Assembly (NCBI RefSeq): GCF_041321155.1
Contig: NZ_JBGGWB010000002.1
Coordinates: 310,001 to 374,000 of the forward strand
DNA length: 64,000 bases
Direction: 5' to 3'
From: Sphingomonas sp. IW22
Lineage (GTDB): Bacteria > Pseudomonadota > Alphaproteobacteria > Sphingomonadales > Sphingomonadaceae
Shown piece by piece: positions 48,118-55,661 of this stretch (positions within the stretch are counted from its first letter, which is position 1; every line of letters starts with the position of its first letter). The notes beneath the pieces were generated by a model. It made no database searches. It saw nothing but the letters and a program-made list of their open reading frames with translations, and had not been told where the DNA came from. The position numbers were made by a program, and so were the translations under genes.

Positions 48118-48674
48118 GGGTTCGCTCCTGTTTGGGCGGCAAGCGGCAATTGCCGGGCGGCAATGGCTTGCCGCCCGCCGGCAAAGCCGACCGAGAGAAG
48201 GACGTGGCGACCCCGTGTGTCGAGGTCGGTGGAAATGGCGATGCGGTCACGCGGCACTGCGCCCGACCGCACCAGGATTGCTGCCACCGCGCGGGCGCGA
48301 TCGGCGGCCAGGATAGGCGCGCTGTCGGTCAGCGGATCGCGGTCGGCCGCGCTGTCGTCGGTCGATCCGGTAACGGTGACGATGGTGCGCGGGTCTTTGG
48401 CTGCTTCGGTCGCCCAGCCGACCAGCCGGGCAATGCGCGGCGCGGTAGCGTCGGCGACGGCGAAACCGCGCACGACCGCGCGGTCCAGCGGCATGGGCGG
48501 CGCCCCCGGTTCGGGCACGCCGAACCCTTCCCGTATCGCGGCGGCAAGCTGTTGCCGGTCGAGCTGGGCCGACTGCACAAAGACGAAGAAGCCCACCAGC
48601 AACAGGCACAGATCGGCCAGCGTGATCAGCCAGAGCGGGCGGGCGGCCTGCTCCTCGAACCGTGCGCGGGTCAT
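48114..48674 (-). CDS. Second MotB-like stator protein (short OmpA-type)
   Basis: A 186-residue MotB/OmpA-like inner-membrane protein. It has one N-terminal helix with the stator-type aspartate (Asp21 in LITLADLCLLLVGFFVF) and a C-terminal OmpA-like domain with a degenerate core (TVTGSTDDSAADRDPL, then AADRARAVAAIL). It is much shorter than the MotB at 59145 and has little linker. ATG 48674 overlaps the motA-like stop (ATGA). The last 16-17 codons coincide with a dense cluster of CGGCAA/TTGCCG boxes. It may be an alternative stator or another proton-channel subunit. Confidence 0.75.
   Translation of the reverse strand: MTRARFEEQAARPLWLITLADLCLLLVGFFVFVQSAQLDRQQLAAAIREGFGVPEPGAPPMPLDRAVVRGFAVADATAPRIARLVGWATEAAKDPRTIVTVTGSTDDSAADRDPLTDSAPILAADRARAVAAILVRSGAVPRDRIAISTDLDTRGRHVLLSVGFAGGRQAIAARQLPLAAQTGANP
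48137..48184. promoter_or_regulatory. Cluster of six CGGCAA/TTGCCG boxes upstream of flgA
   Basis: Boxes occur at 48137, 48144, 48150 (TTGCCG), 48158, 48168 (TTGCCG) and 48179, alternating in orientation, within 48 bp. They overlap the 3' coding end of the motB-like gene. The same hexamer is clustered at the flgB/motA2 promoters, suggesting an enhancer for the flagellar sigma-54 activator. No -24/-12 element is visible between the cluster and flgA. Confidence 0.5.
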
Positions 48675-49312
48675 GCGGCGGCAACCCGTGGCCGCTCGCG
48701 CCGGGCAAGGGCGTGGAGAGGGGCTTCCAGGCGCTCGCGCTCGAACGCCTCGTCGCGGGCAAGGCGGCGCAGGCGGCCTGCGATCGGCTGGGCGATCAGA
48801 TTGCCGAACAGCGCACCGTACAGCGTGGCGAGCAGCGCAACCGCCATGCCGGGGCCGATCGCAGCGGGATCCTGCATCGCGGTGAACATCCGCACCAGGC
48901 CAATGATCGTGCCGATCAGGCCAAAGGCGGGTGCCGCCTCCGCCATGCTCGACCAGATTTCGGCGGCGGCCAGCTGACGTTCGGCGCGTGCGTCGCGGGC
49001 GCGGATTACGGCGTCGCGCACCGCTTCGGGCGGATCGCCGTCGACGATCATCCGCACCGCCAGTGCGACATCGGGATCGGCGATCACCGACTTGTCGAGT
49101 GCCATCACCCCGTGTTTGCGCGCAATCCGGCCAAGCGCGGCGATCTGGTCGACGGTTTCGTCCATGCGCGGCGCCGCGCGCGGCAGGGTTGCCAGCGCCG
49201 CAAGGCCGCGGCCGATCTGGCCCAGCGGAAATCGCACCAGCGTGGCAGCCGCCACGCCACCCAGCACGACGAGCGCTGCAGTCGGATCGGCAAAGGTCGC
49301 GAGCGGATTCAT
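48671..49312 (-). CDS. Second MotA/TolQ/ExbB-like stator protein
   Basis: A 213-residue MotA-family membrane protein, expected to form an ion channel with the adjacent MotB-like protein. Compared with the MotA/PomA family it lacks the first membrane helix: it starts at the second (DPTAALVVLGGVAAATLVRF). The cytoplasmic region (about 40-115) follows, then the paired helices AEAAPAFGLIGTIIGLVRMF and GPGMAVALLATLYGALFGN. The ATG at 49312 lies about 2 nt from the predicted start of a sigma-54 transcript. It overlaps the motB-like gene by 4 bp. A short form is seen in related ExbB-like proteins, so truncation is not certain. Confidence 0.8.
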   Translation of the reverse strand: MNPLATFADPTAALVVLGGVAAATLVRFPLGQIGRGLAALATLPRAAPRMDETVDQIAALGRIARKHGVMALDKSVIADPDVALAVRMIVDGDPPEAVRDAVIRARDARAERQLAAAEIWSSMAEAAPAFGLIGTIIGLVRMFTAMQDPAAIGPGMAVALLATLYGALFGNLIAQPIAGRLRRLARDEAFERERLEAPLHALARRERPRVAAA

Positions 49313-49325
49313 GCGCGAGCTTCCA

Positions 49326-49340
49326 GCAAGAGCCGTGCCA
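49326..49340 (-). promoter_or_regulatory. Sigma-54 (-24/-12) promoter of the motA2-motB2-flgA operon
   Basis: On the minus strand TGGCACGGCTCTTGC matches TGGCAC-N5-TTGC exactly with correct GG-N10-GC spacing. The predicted transcription start near 49314 leaves only about 2 nt before the motA-like ATG at 49312, implying a nearly leaderless message or a start codon further downstream. Confidence 0.82.
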
Positions 49341-49398
49341 TTGCCGCCCCGGTTGCCGTTTGCCGGTCGGGCGGCAAGCGTTTGCCGGTTCCTTGCCG
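49341..49398. promoter_or_regulatory. TTGCCG/CGGCAA box cluster between divergent flagellar promoters
   Basis: Six hexamer copies lie in 58 bp: TTGCCG at 49341, 49353, 49360, 49382 and 49393, and CGGCAA at 49372. The pair 49360/49372 forms an inverted repeat with a 6-bp spacer. The cluster sits exactly between the minus-strand (49326-49340) and plus-strand (49430-49445) sigma-54 elements, an ideal place for an enhancer serving both. Binding by the FlbD-like activator is inferred. Confidence 0.6.
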
Positions 49399-49429
49399 AT
49401 CAGGGGCTGCCGATGCGGCCCCGTGAAAC

Positions 49430-49445
49430 TGGCACGCCCCTTGCT
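49430..49445 (+). promoter_or_regulatory. Sigma-54 (-24/-12) promoter of the flgB operon
   Basis: TGGCACGCCCCTTGCT is an exact consensus match with GG-N10-GC spacing. The predicted start is near 49456, giving a leader of about 38 nt that contains the strong ribosome site AGGAAAGGAGG before the flgB ATG at 49494. The operon it would drive runs flgB to flgL, possibly continuing into motA-motB. Confidence 0.88.
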
Positions 49446-49493
49446 GGATCGTTCGTGAATTGATGCGAGCGCAGGAAAGGAGGGCGCGGACAG

Positions 49494-49847
49494 ATGGCGA
49501 ATGAAGGACTTTTCGGGATCCATGGCACCGCGCTGGCCGTCCGGTCGCAACGCATGGGTCAGCTGGCGTCGAACATCGCCAATGCATCGACTCCCGGTTA
49601 CCAGGCGAAGGACATCGACTTTCAGGCCGCGCTTCGCGGGGCGGAGGCGCCGGGCGGGCGTGCCGATATGGCGATTGCCGCCGCCACCAAATATCGCGTT
49701 CCGCTTCAGGCATCGATCGACGGCAACACGGTCGAGCTCTCGACCGAACAGACTGCCTTTGCCGAAAATGCGGTCGCCTATCAGACGACGCTGTCGTTCC
49801 TGAACGGTCGCATCAACACCATCACCCGTGCGCTGAAGGGCGAATGA
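49494..49847 (+). CDS. flgB: Flagellar proximal rod protein FlgB
   Basis: FlgB is a proximal rod subunit next to FliE. The 117-residue protein has the rod/hook N-terminal motif (LAVRSQRMGQLASNIANAST, then PGYQAKDIDF) and the C-terminal helix (AYQTTLSFLNGRINTITRAL). A very good ribosome site, AGGAAAGGAGG, lies upstream. It opens the plus-strand axial-structure operon; its stop overlaps the flgC start by ATGA. Confidence 0.95.
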   Translation: MANEGLFGIHGTALAVRSQRMGQLASNIANASTPGYQAKDIDFQAALRGAEAPGGRADMAIAAATKYRVPLQASIDGNTVELSTEQTAFAENAVAYQTTLSFLNGRINTITRALKGE

Positions 49848-50263
49848 CCATGGCCGGCAGCAACCCGCTCAACATCTTCCAGGTTTCCGGCCGCGCCATG
49901 TCGGCGCAGCTGGTGCGGATGAACACGACCGCCTCGAACCTTGCCAATGCCGGCACGGTCGCCACGACAGAGGCCGCCGCCTATCGCACGATGAAGCCGG
50001 TGTTCCGGACGCATTTCGATACCGCGAGCAGCATGGCTACTGTCGATGTCGAAACGGTGATGAGTGCTGGCGAAGCGCCGACCAAGCGCCACGACCCCGG
50101 CCACCCGCTGGCCGATGCCGACGGCAATGTGTGGGAATCGGCGGTCGATGAAACGCGCGAGCTGGTCGACATGATGGAAGCGGCGCGCACCTATCAGAAC
50201 AATGTCGAGGTGATGCAGACGGCCAAGTCGCTGATCACCGAAACGCTGCGGCTGGGACGCTGA
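49844..50263 (+). CDS. flgC: Flagellar basal-body rod protein FlgC
   Basis: FlgC is a proximal rod subunit. The 139-residue protein has the N-terminal rod motif (MSAQLVRMNTTASNLANAGT) and the conserved C-terminal part (VDETRELVDMMEAARTYQNN, then VEVMQTAKSLITETLRLGR). ATG 49844 overlaps the flgB stop; a second in-frame ATG two codons later (49850) is possible. flgD follows after 2 bp. Confidence 0.95.
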   Translation: MTMAGSNPLNIFQVSGRAMSAQLVRMNTTASNLANAGTVATTEAAAYRTMKPVFRTHFDTASSMATVDVETVMSAGEAPTKRHDPGHPLADADGNVWESAVDETRELVDMMEAARTYQNNVEVMQTAKSLITETLRLGR

Positions 50264-50265
50264 TC

Positions 50266-50949
50266 ATGGCCAGCAGCTTTGACAACACCCTTAGCGGGCT
50301 TGGCATCAATCGTTCGGCCGCCGGGTCGGTGGAAACCGTCACGCGGGCACAGACCCAGACGATGGATCAGTCCGACTTCCTCGAACTGATGACCGCCCAG
50401 CTTAAGAACCAAGACCCGTTCGAACCGGTCGACAATACCCAGATGGTTGCCCAGATGGCGCAATTCTCGTCGCTGGCGGGCATTACCGAAATGTCCTCCA
50501 CGCTGAAGGCGATTGCCGAGAAGCTGGGCGGGGCGACGATGGGTGACGCGCTCAACTGGGCCGGGCGCACCGTCCTGACCGAAGGGGCGGTCGCCTATCC
50601 GCGCGCCAGCGGCGGGATCGAGGGTGCGGTTGAGCTGGACGCCGCCGCGACCGACGTCACCGTGACGATCAGCGACGCCAATGGCGGCGTTCTCAAGCGG
50701 ATCGAGCTGGGTCAGAAGACGGCCGGCACCGCCAATTTCAACTGGGACGGCAAGACCGAGGCCGGCGAGGATGCCGGCGCGGGGCCGTTCGTCGTTTCTG
50801 TCTCTGCCACCGAAGGCGCCGCCCCGGTTGCCGCCCGCAGCCTGGTCTGGGCGCCGGTCACATCGGTTTCGATGGTTGCGGGCGAGCCGATGCTCACGCT
50901 GCCCGGCATCGGCCAGGTCAAGGCAAGCGCCGTCCGATCGGTCGGCTGA
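50266..50949 (+). CDS. flgD: Flagellar hook assembly scaffold FlgD
   Basis: FlgD caps the growing hook and is discarded when the hook is finished. The 227-residue protein has the defining N-terminal segment (MDQSDFLELMTAQLKNQDPF, then EPVDNTQMVAQMAQFSSLAG, about residues 33-72) and a C-terminal Ig/tudor-like region with FNWDGKTEAGEDAGAG. Length is normal. It lies between flgC and flgE. Confidence 0.95.
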   Translation: MASSFDNTLSGLGINRSAAGSVETVTRAQTQTMDQSDFLELMTAQLKNQDPFEPVDNTQMVAQMAQFSSLAGITEMSSTLKAIAEKLGGATMGDALNWAGRTVLTEGAVAYPRASGGIEGAVELDAAATDVTVTISDANGGVLKRIELGQKTAGTANFNWDGKTEAGEDAGAGPFVVSVSATEGAAPVAARSLVWAPVTSVSMVAGEPMLTLPGIGQVKASAVRSVG

Positions 50950-50976
50950 ACCCATTTCGCGAAAGGAAGCAACACG

Positions 50977-52245
50977 ATGTCCTTCTACACCTCGCTCAGC
51001 GGGCTTCAGGCCAGCCAGAAGGAAATGTCGACGATCAGCCACAATCTGGCGAACGTCGCGACCGACGGATTCAAGAAAAGCCGCGTCGAATTCGGCGACG
51101 TCATTGCCTCCAGCGCGAACAGCAATCCCAGCGCCCAGGTCGGCGCGGGTGTGGTGACCAAGTCGATCACCCAGCAATTCGGCCAGGGCAACCTGATCCA
51201 GACCGGCGGCGCGCTGAATCTGGTGGTGTCGGGCGACGGCTTTTTCGCGACCAAGGGTACGGTCGAAAGCGAGCAGCTGAACTATACCCGCAACGGCGCC
51301 TTCGTCGTCGATCCCAACCGCTACGTCGTGGACGGCAATGGCGGACATCTTCAGGTTTATCCGGTTGACGGTTCGGGGGCGGTTGTCGCCAGCGGCGTCG
51401 ACGGGCTGGTCAGCCTGCGTCTGCCGGAAACCAGCGGCACGCCGGTCCCGACCAGCGCGGTGGGGCTGGGGCTGACGATGAATGCCGGCGCGCCGTTGCC
51501 GAGCGGGGCGTTCGACCGGTTTGACGCCAGCACGTATAACAACGCGACCCAGACCACGATCTACGACGCCACGGGCAATCCGTTGACGATGACCAGCTAT
51601 TTCGTGCGGACGCAGGCGCCGACCGCCGCAGATCCCGCCAGCCAGTGGCAGGTCTATACCTATGTCGGGGACGAACAGCTGGCGGCGGACCCGGCCAATC
51701 CGGCGCCGATCACGCTTGAATTCGATGATACGGGCGCTCTGACCGCCCCGGCAACGCCGACCCAGTTCGCGCCGTTCACGCCCGCCGGTGCCGCCGCCGA
51801 ACAGACGGTCTCGCTGGACTTCACCGGTTCGGCTCAGCTGGCGGCGCCCTTTTCGGTCAATACCCGCAGCCAGAATGGCGCGGCGGTCGGCAAGCTGGAA
51901 TCGGTCAACGTGTCGGAGGACGGTACCGTGCGCGCCAGCTTCTCCAACGGCGACAGCAAGGCGCTGGGCAAGGTGGCGCTGGCTAATTTCTTCAACCCGA
52001 CCGGCCTTCGCCAGCTGGGCAACAGCTATTGGGCGGCGACGGGCGTGTCGGGCCAGCCGACGCTGGGCGAGGCGGGCAAGGACGGTTTTGGCGGGCTGAT
52101 GACCGGCATCGTCGAAGGGTCGAACGTCGACATTACCGAGGAACTGGTCGCGCTGATCGCTGCACAGCGCAATTTCCAAGCGAACGCCAAGTCGCTCGAT
52201 ACCTCGAACCAGATCTCGCAGACGATCTTCAACATCCGCGGCTGA
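50977..52245 (+). CDS. flgE: Flagellar hook protein FlgE
   Basis: FlgE is the structural subunit of the hook. The 422-residue protein has the N-terminal motif FYTSLSGLQASQKEMSTISH followed by NLANVATDGFKKS, a central hook domain, and the C-terminal GSNVDITEELVALIAAQRNF plus QANAKSLDTSNQISQTIFNI. The ATG at 50977 has AAGGAA 8 nt upstream. It is a standard-length member with no internal disruption. Confidence 0.96.
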   Translation: MSFYTSLSGLQASQKEMSTISHNLANVATDGFKKSRVEFGDVIASSANSNPSAQVGAGVVTKSITQQFGQGNLIQTGGALNLVVSGDGFFATKGTVESEQLNYTRNGAFVVDPNRYVVDGNGGHLQVYPVDGSGAVVASGVDGLVSLRLPETSGTPVPTSAVGLGLTMNAGAPLPSGAFDRFDASTYNNATQTTIYDATGNPLTMTSYFVRTQAPTAADPASQWQVYTYVGDEQLAADPANPAPITLEFDDTGALTAPATPTQFAPFTPAGAAAEQTVSLDFTGSAQLAAPFSVNTRSQNGAAVGKLESVNVSEDGTVRASFSNGDSKALGKVALANFFNPTGLRQLGNSYWAATGVSGQPTLGEAGKDGFGGLMTGIVEGSNVDITEELVALIAAQRNFQANAKSLDTSNQISQTIFNIRG

Positions 52246-52271
52246 TGAGCCGGAGACCGGGAGCCTAGCCG

Positions 52272-53018
52272 ATGGACAAGCTGGTCTATACCGCATTGTC
52301 GGGCCTGAAGAGCCAGATGGCCGCGCAGGGGGTGATCGCGAACAATATCGCGAACGCCTCCACCACCGGCTTTCGTCAGGACCAGATCAGCTTCGAACGG
52401 CTGATGCTGAAGGGGCAGGCGCTGGAAACGCGCTCACCCGCGGCGCAGGAAGTGGCCGATTTCGATCGGCGCGCGGGCACGATCGTGTCGACGGGGCGCC
52501 CGCTGGACGTCGCCATGATCAGCGACGCCTGGATCGCGGTGCAGGCACCCGACGGGACCGAGGCCTATACCCGGCGCGGCGACCTGAGCGTCGCGGTATC
52601 GGGCGTGCTGCAAAACGGAGAGGGCGTTCCGGTCATGAGCGAAGCCGGCCCGATCACCGTGCCGCCGCATGACCGCATCGCCATTGCCGACGATGGCACG
52701 GTGACCATCGCCCCCAGGGGCGCGGAGCCGGGCGCGCCGATGCAGATCGTCGGTCGTATCAAGATGGTCAGCACCGAAGGTAGCCAGACCGTCAAGGGTC
52801 TGGATAACCTGCTGCGCGTCAAGGACGGCGGCATCCTGCCCGTCGACATGGACGCCAAGCTGGCAAGCGGTTCGCTGGAACAGTCGAACGTGAACCTGAC
52901 CCAGGCGCTGGTCGACATGATCGAGAACCAGCGCGGTTACGAAGTGCAGGCCAACCTGCTCGCCGAAGCCAAGAAGATGGATGAAGAGAGCGCGTCGCTG
53001 ATGCGCGTCCAGGGATAA
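52272..53018 (+). CDS. flgF: Flagellar proximal rod protein FlgF
   Basis: FlgF is a rod subunit between FlgC and FlgG. The 248-residue protein has the N-terminal rod motif (YTALSGLKSQMAAQGVIANN, IANASTTGFRQD) and a C-terminal helix (GSLEQSNVNLTQALVDMIEN). It resembles FlgG but lacks the FlgG-specific N-terminal stretch, and it precedes flgG as in most operons. ATG 52272 follows the Pro/Gly-rich spacer after flgE. Confidence 0.94.
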   Translation: MDKLVYTALSGLKSQMAAQGVIANNIANASTTGFRQDQISFERLMLKGQALETRSPAAQEVADFDRRAGTIVSTGRPLDVAMISDAWIAVQAPDGTEAYTRRGDLSVAVSGVLQNGEGVPVMSEAGPITVPPHDRIAIADDGTVTIAPRGAEPGAPMQIVGRIKMVSTEGSQTVKGLDNLLRVKDGGILPVDMDAKLASGSLEQSNVNLTQALVDMIENQRGYEVQANLLAEAKKMDEESASLMRVQG

Positions 53019-53030
53019 GGAGACGATCCC

Positions 53031-53819
53031 ATGAGCAATGCCGCCATGCACATCGCACGCACCGGGCTGGACGCCCAGGATGTGCGGATGCGCGTCATCT
53101 CGAACAACCTCGCCAACGTGAACACCACGGGTTTCAAGCGCGACCGGGCGAGCTTCGAGACGCTGGCCTATCAGGTCGTCACCGCCGCCGGTTCGGCCAG
53201 CACCGCCGAAACCCGCTATGCCACGGGGCTGAACATGGGCACCGGCGTGCGCGTGCAAGGCACGGCGCGCATGAACACGCAAGGGTCGCTGCAGACGACG
53301 GGCAATTCGCTGGACATGGCGCTGGACGGCGACGGGTTTTTCCAGATCCAGCTGCCGGGCGGCCAGCTGGGCTATACCCGCGCGGGCAATTTCGCACGCT
53401 CACCCGAAGGGCTGTTGGTGACGGGAGAGGGGTTTCAGGTGATGCCCGGCATCACCATTCCCGAAGGTGCCACCGCCATCACCGTCGGCAGCGACGGCAC
53501 CGTGTCCGCCACCGTGCCGAACCAGACCGAAGCGGCGCAGATCGGCCAGCTTCAGATCGCCAGCTTTCCCAATTCCGCCGGGCTTCAGGCGACGGGCGAC
53601 AATTACCTGATCGAAACCGCCGCCAGCGGTCCGGTCAACATGGGCATCGCCGGCCAGGACGGGCGCGGCCAGATCCGGCAGGGGATGCTGGAAGGGTCGA
53701 ACGTCAATGTCGTCGAGGAACTGGTCGACATGATCGAGACGCAGCGCGCCTATGAGGTCAATTCCAAGATGATCTCGGCCACCGATGAAATGCTGAAATA
53801 TGTCAATCAGAACATCTGA
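53031..53819 (+). CDS. flgG: Flagellar distal rod protein FlgG
   Basis: FlgG builds the distal rod that passes through the P and L rings. The 262-residue protein carries the FlgG hallmarks: AMHIARTGLDAQDVRMRVIS, NNLANVNTTGFKRDRASFET, the DGDGFFQIQLP strand and the C-terminal NVVEELVDMIETQRAYEVNS. An AAGGAGA ribosome site lies upstream. Its 3' end overlaps the flgH start by 20 bp. Confidence 0.96.
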   Translation: MSNAAMHIARTGLDAQDVRMRVISNNLANVNTTGFKRDRASFETLAYQVVTAAGSASTAETRYATGLNMGTGVRVQGTARMNTQGSLQTTGNSLDMALDGDGFFQIQLPGGQLGYTRAGNFARSPEGLLVTGEGFQVMPGITIPEGATAITVGSDGTVSATVPNQTEAAQIGQLQIASFPNSAGLQATGDNYLIETAASGPVNMGIAGQDGRGQIRQGMLEGSNVNVVEELVDMIETQRAYEVNSKMISATDEMLKYVNQNI

Positions 53820-54519
53820 TTCGCGCATCGCCGGGTCGCGCCGCCGGTTGCGGGGCCAGGCGGCGCTTGCCGTCGTCGCCGCGCTGCTGGTCGCCGCGCC
53901 CGCGCAGGCGCAATTGTTCGGTGGCAAGAAGAACAAGGACGATTTCTCCGCCACCATGCCCGCGCCGGTCGCCGTGCGCCCGGCCAATGGCGCGATTTTT
54001 CAGGCCAGCGAGGGCTATGCCGCCCTGTACGAAGGGCAGCGCGCCCGCCGCGTTGGCGATCCGCTTACCATCGTGTTGGTCGAACGCATGGCGGCGTCGA
54101 AGTCGGCGGCTTCGAACCTGGACAGCAAGGGCAGCTTCGGCCTGGCCGGGCCGTCGTCCGGCCCCCTGTCGCTGTTCAACCCGACCGACGCGCAGGCCAG
54201 TGGCAATCGCGGCTTTCAGGGACAGGGCATGGCCGATCAGTCCAACGCCCTGTCGGGTGAGGTCAGCGTGACCGTCGCCGCCGTCTATCCCAACGGCACC
54301 ATGCTGGTTCAGGGGCAGAAGCGCGTGACCCTGAACCGCGGGGACGAATTCGTGCAGATCAAGGGAATCGTGCGGACGATCGACGTGGACGCCAATAACC
54401 GTGTGCCGTCGACCCGCGTTGCCGATGCCAAGATCAGCTATATCGGCAAGGGCGATGTCGCACGTGCCAGCCGTCAGGGGTGGCTCAGCCGCTTCTTCCA
54501 GGTCATCAGCCCGTTCTGA
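53800..54519 (+). CDS. flgH: Flagellar L-ring protein FlgH without a lipobox
   Basis: FlgH forms the L ring in the outer membrane. The 239-residue protein has conserved parts such as RRVGDPLTIVLVERMAASKS, SGEVSVTVAAVYPNGTMLVQ and GIVRTIDVDANNRVPSTRVA. FlgH is normally a lipoprotein, but here the signal ends APAQAQLFGGKKNKDD and no cysteine is present, so it is predicted to be cleaved by signal peptidase I and not lipidated. The ATG at 53800 lies inside the end of flgG. Its stop shares one base with the flgI start. Confidence 0.93.
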   Translation: MSIRTSDSRIAGSRRRLRGQAALAVVAALLVAAPAQAQLFGGKKNKDDFSATMPAPVAVRPANGAIFQASEGYAALYEGQRARRVGDPLTIVLVERMAASKSAASNLDSKGSFGLAGPSSGPLSLFNPTDAQASGNRGFQGQGMADQSNALSGEVSVTVAAVYPNGTMLVQGQKRVTLNRGDEFVQIKGIVRTIDVDANNRVPSTRVADAKISYIGKGDVARASRQGWLSRFFQVISPF

Positions 54520-55661
54520 TGGGAATTGCACGCATGTTCCGTCGCCTTTTCTCCAAACGCCCGGTGCCTGTCTGGACGCTGATCGCGCTGGCGCTGCTTT
54601 CGGTGTCGATCGCGCCGGCCCATGCCCAGCGGATCAAGGATCTGGGCGGTTTTCAGGGCATCCGGGCCAACCAGCTGACGGGTTACGGCATCGTCGTGGG
54701 CCTGCCGGGGACGGGTGACGACAATCTGGAATATACCGTTCAGTCGATGAAGGGCGTGACCGCGCGCTTCGGCTTTCAGCTGCCGCCGGGCATCAACCCG
54801 GCGCTGAAAAACGCGGCGGTGGTCATGGTCACGGCCGAACTGCCCGCCTTTGCCAAGCCGGGTCAGCGGATCGACATCACCGTCGCGTCGATGGGCAAGG
54901 CAAAGTCGCTGCGCGGCGGCGCGCTGATCCTGACGCCGCTGCTGGGTGCCGATGGCCAGATCTATGCGATGGCGCAGGGCAATCTGGCGGTCAGCGGCCT
55001 GGGTGCAGAGGGCGCCGACGGGTCAAAGATCGTCGTCAACATTCCTTCGTCGGGCCGCATTCCCGATGGCGCCACGGTCGAGCGCGCGGTCGACACCGGG
55101 TTTGATTCCAGTCCGTTCCTGACCTTCAATCTGGCGCGCGCAGACTTCACCACGGCACAGCGGGTCGCGGCGGCGATCAATGGCCGCTTCGGCATGATGG
55201 CCGCCCGCGCGGTCGATGCGGTGTCGGTCAGCGTCGCCGCGCCACCGGGCGCCGACGTTCGCACCGCGATGATGAGCCAGATCGAGAACCTGACCGTCGA
55301 CGCCGCCGAAGCGGCTGCGCGGGTGATCGTCAATGCCCGCACCGGCACCGTCGTCATCAATTCCGCCGTCCGCGTCAGTCCGGCGGCGGTAACACACGGT
55401 AAACTCACTGTGCGTATTGATGAGTCGCAACAGGTGGTTCAGCCCGCGCCGTTCAGCCAGGGTCAGACCGCGGTTGAGCAGCGCAGCAATGTCGGCGTGG
55501 AGGAAGAAGTGAAGCCCATGTTCCTCATCGACCCCGGCCCCAAGCTGGCCGACGTGGTCAAGGCGGTGAACGCCATCGGCGCTTCCCCGGCCGATCTGGT
55601 CGCCATATTGGAGGCGCTGAAGGAAGCGGGCGCCCTCAAGGCGGAGCTGGTCGTGTTGTGA
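54519..55661 (+). CDS. flgI: Flagellar P-ring protein FlgI
   Basis: FlgI forms the periplasmic P ring around the rod. The 380-residue protein has an N-terminal signal peptide (hydrophobic part VWTLIALALLSVSIAPAHA) and the highly conserved start of the mature protein, QRIKDLGGFQGIRANQLTGY then GIVVGLPGTGDDN. ATG 54519 overlaps the flgH stop (TGATG); ATG 54534 is an alternative. It ends in GTGA overlap with flgJ. Standard length. Confidence 0.96.
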   Translation: MGIARMFRRLFSKRPVPVWTLIALALLSVSIAPAHAQRIKDLGGFQGIRANQLTGYGIVVGLPGTGDDNLEYTVQSMKGVTARFGFQLPPGINPALKNAAVVMVTAELPAFAKPGQRIDITVASMGKAKSLRGGALILTPLLGADGQIYAMAQGNLAVSGLGAEGADGSKIVVNIPSSGRIPDGATVERAVDTGFDSSPFLTFNLARADFTTAQRVAAAINGRFGMMAARAVDAVSVSVAAPPGADVRTAMMSQIENLTVDAAEAAARVIVNARTGTVVINSAVRVSPAAVTHGKLTVRIDESQQVVQPAPFSQGQTAVEQRSNVGVEEEVKPMFLIDPGPKLADVVKAVNAIGASPADLVAILEALKEAGALKAELVVL

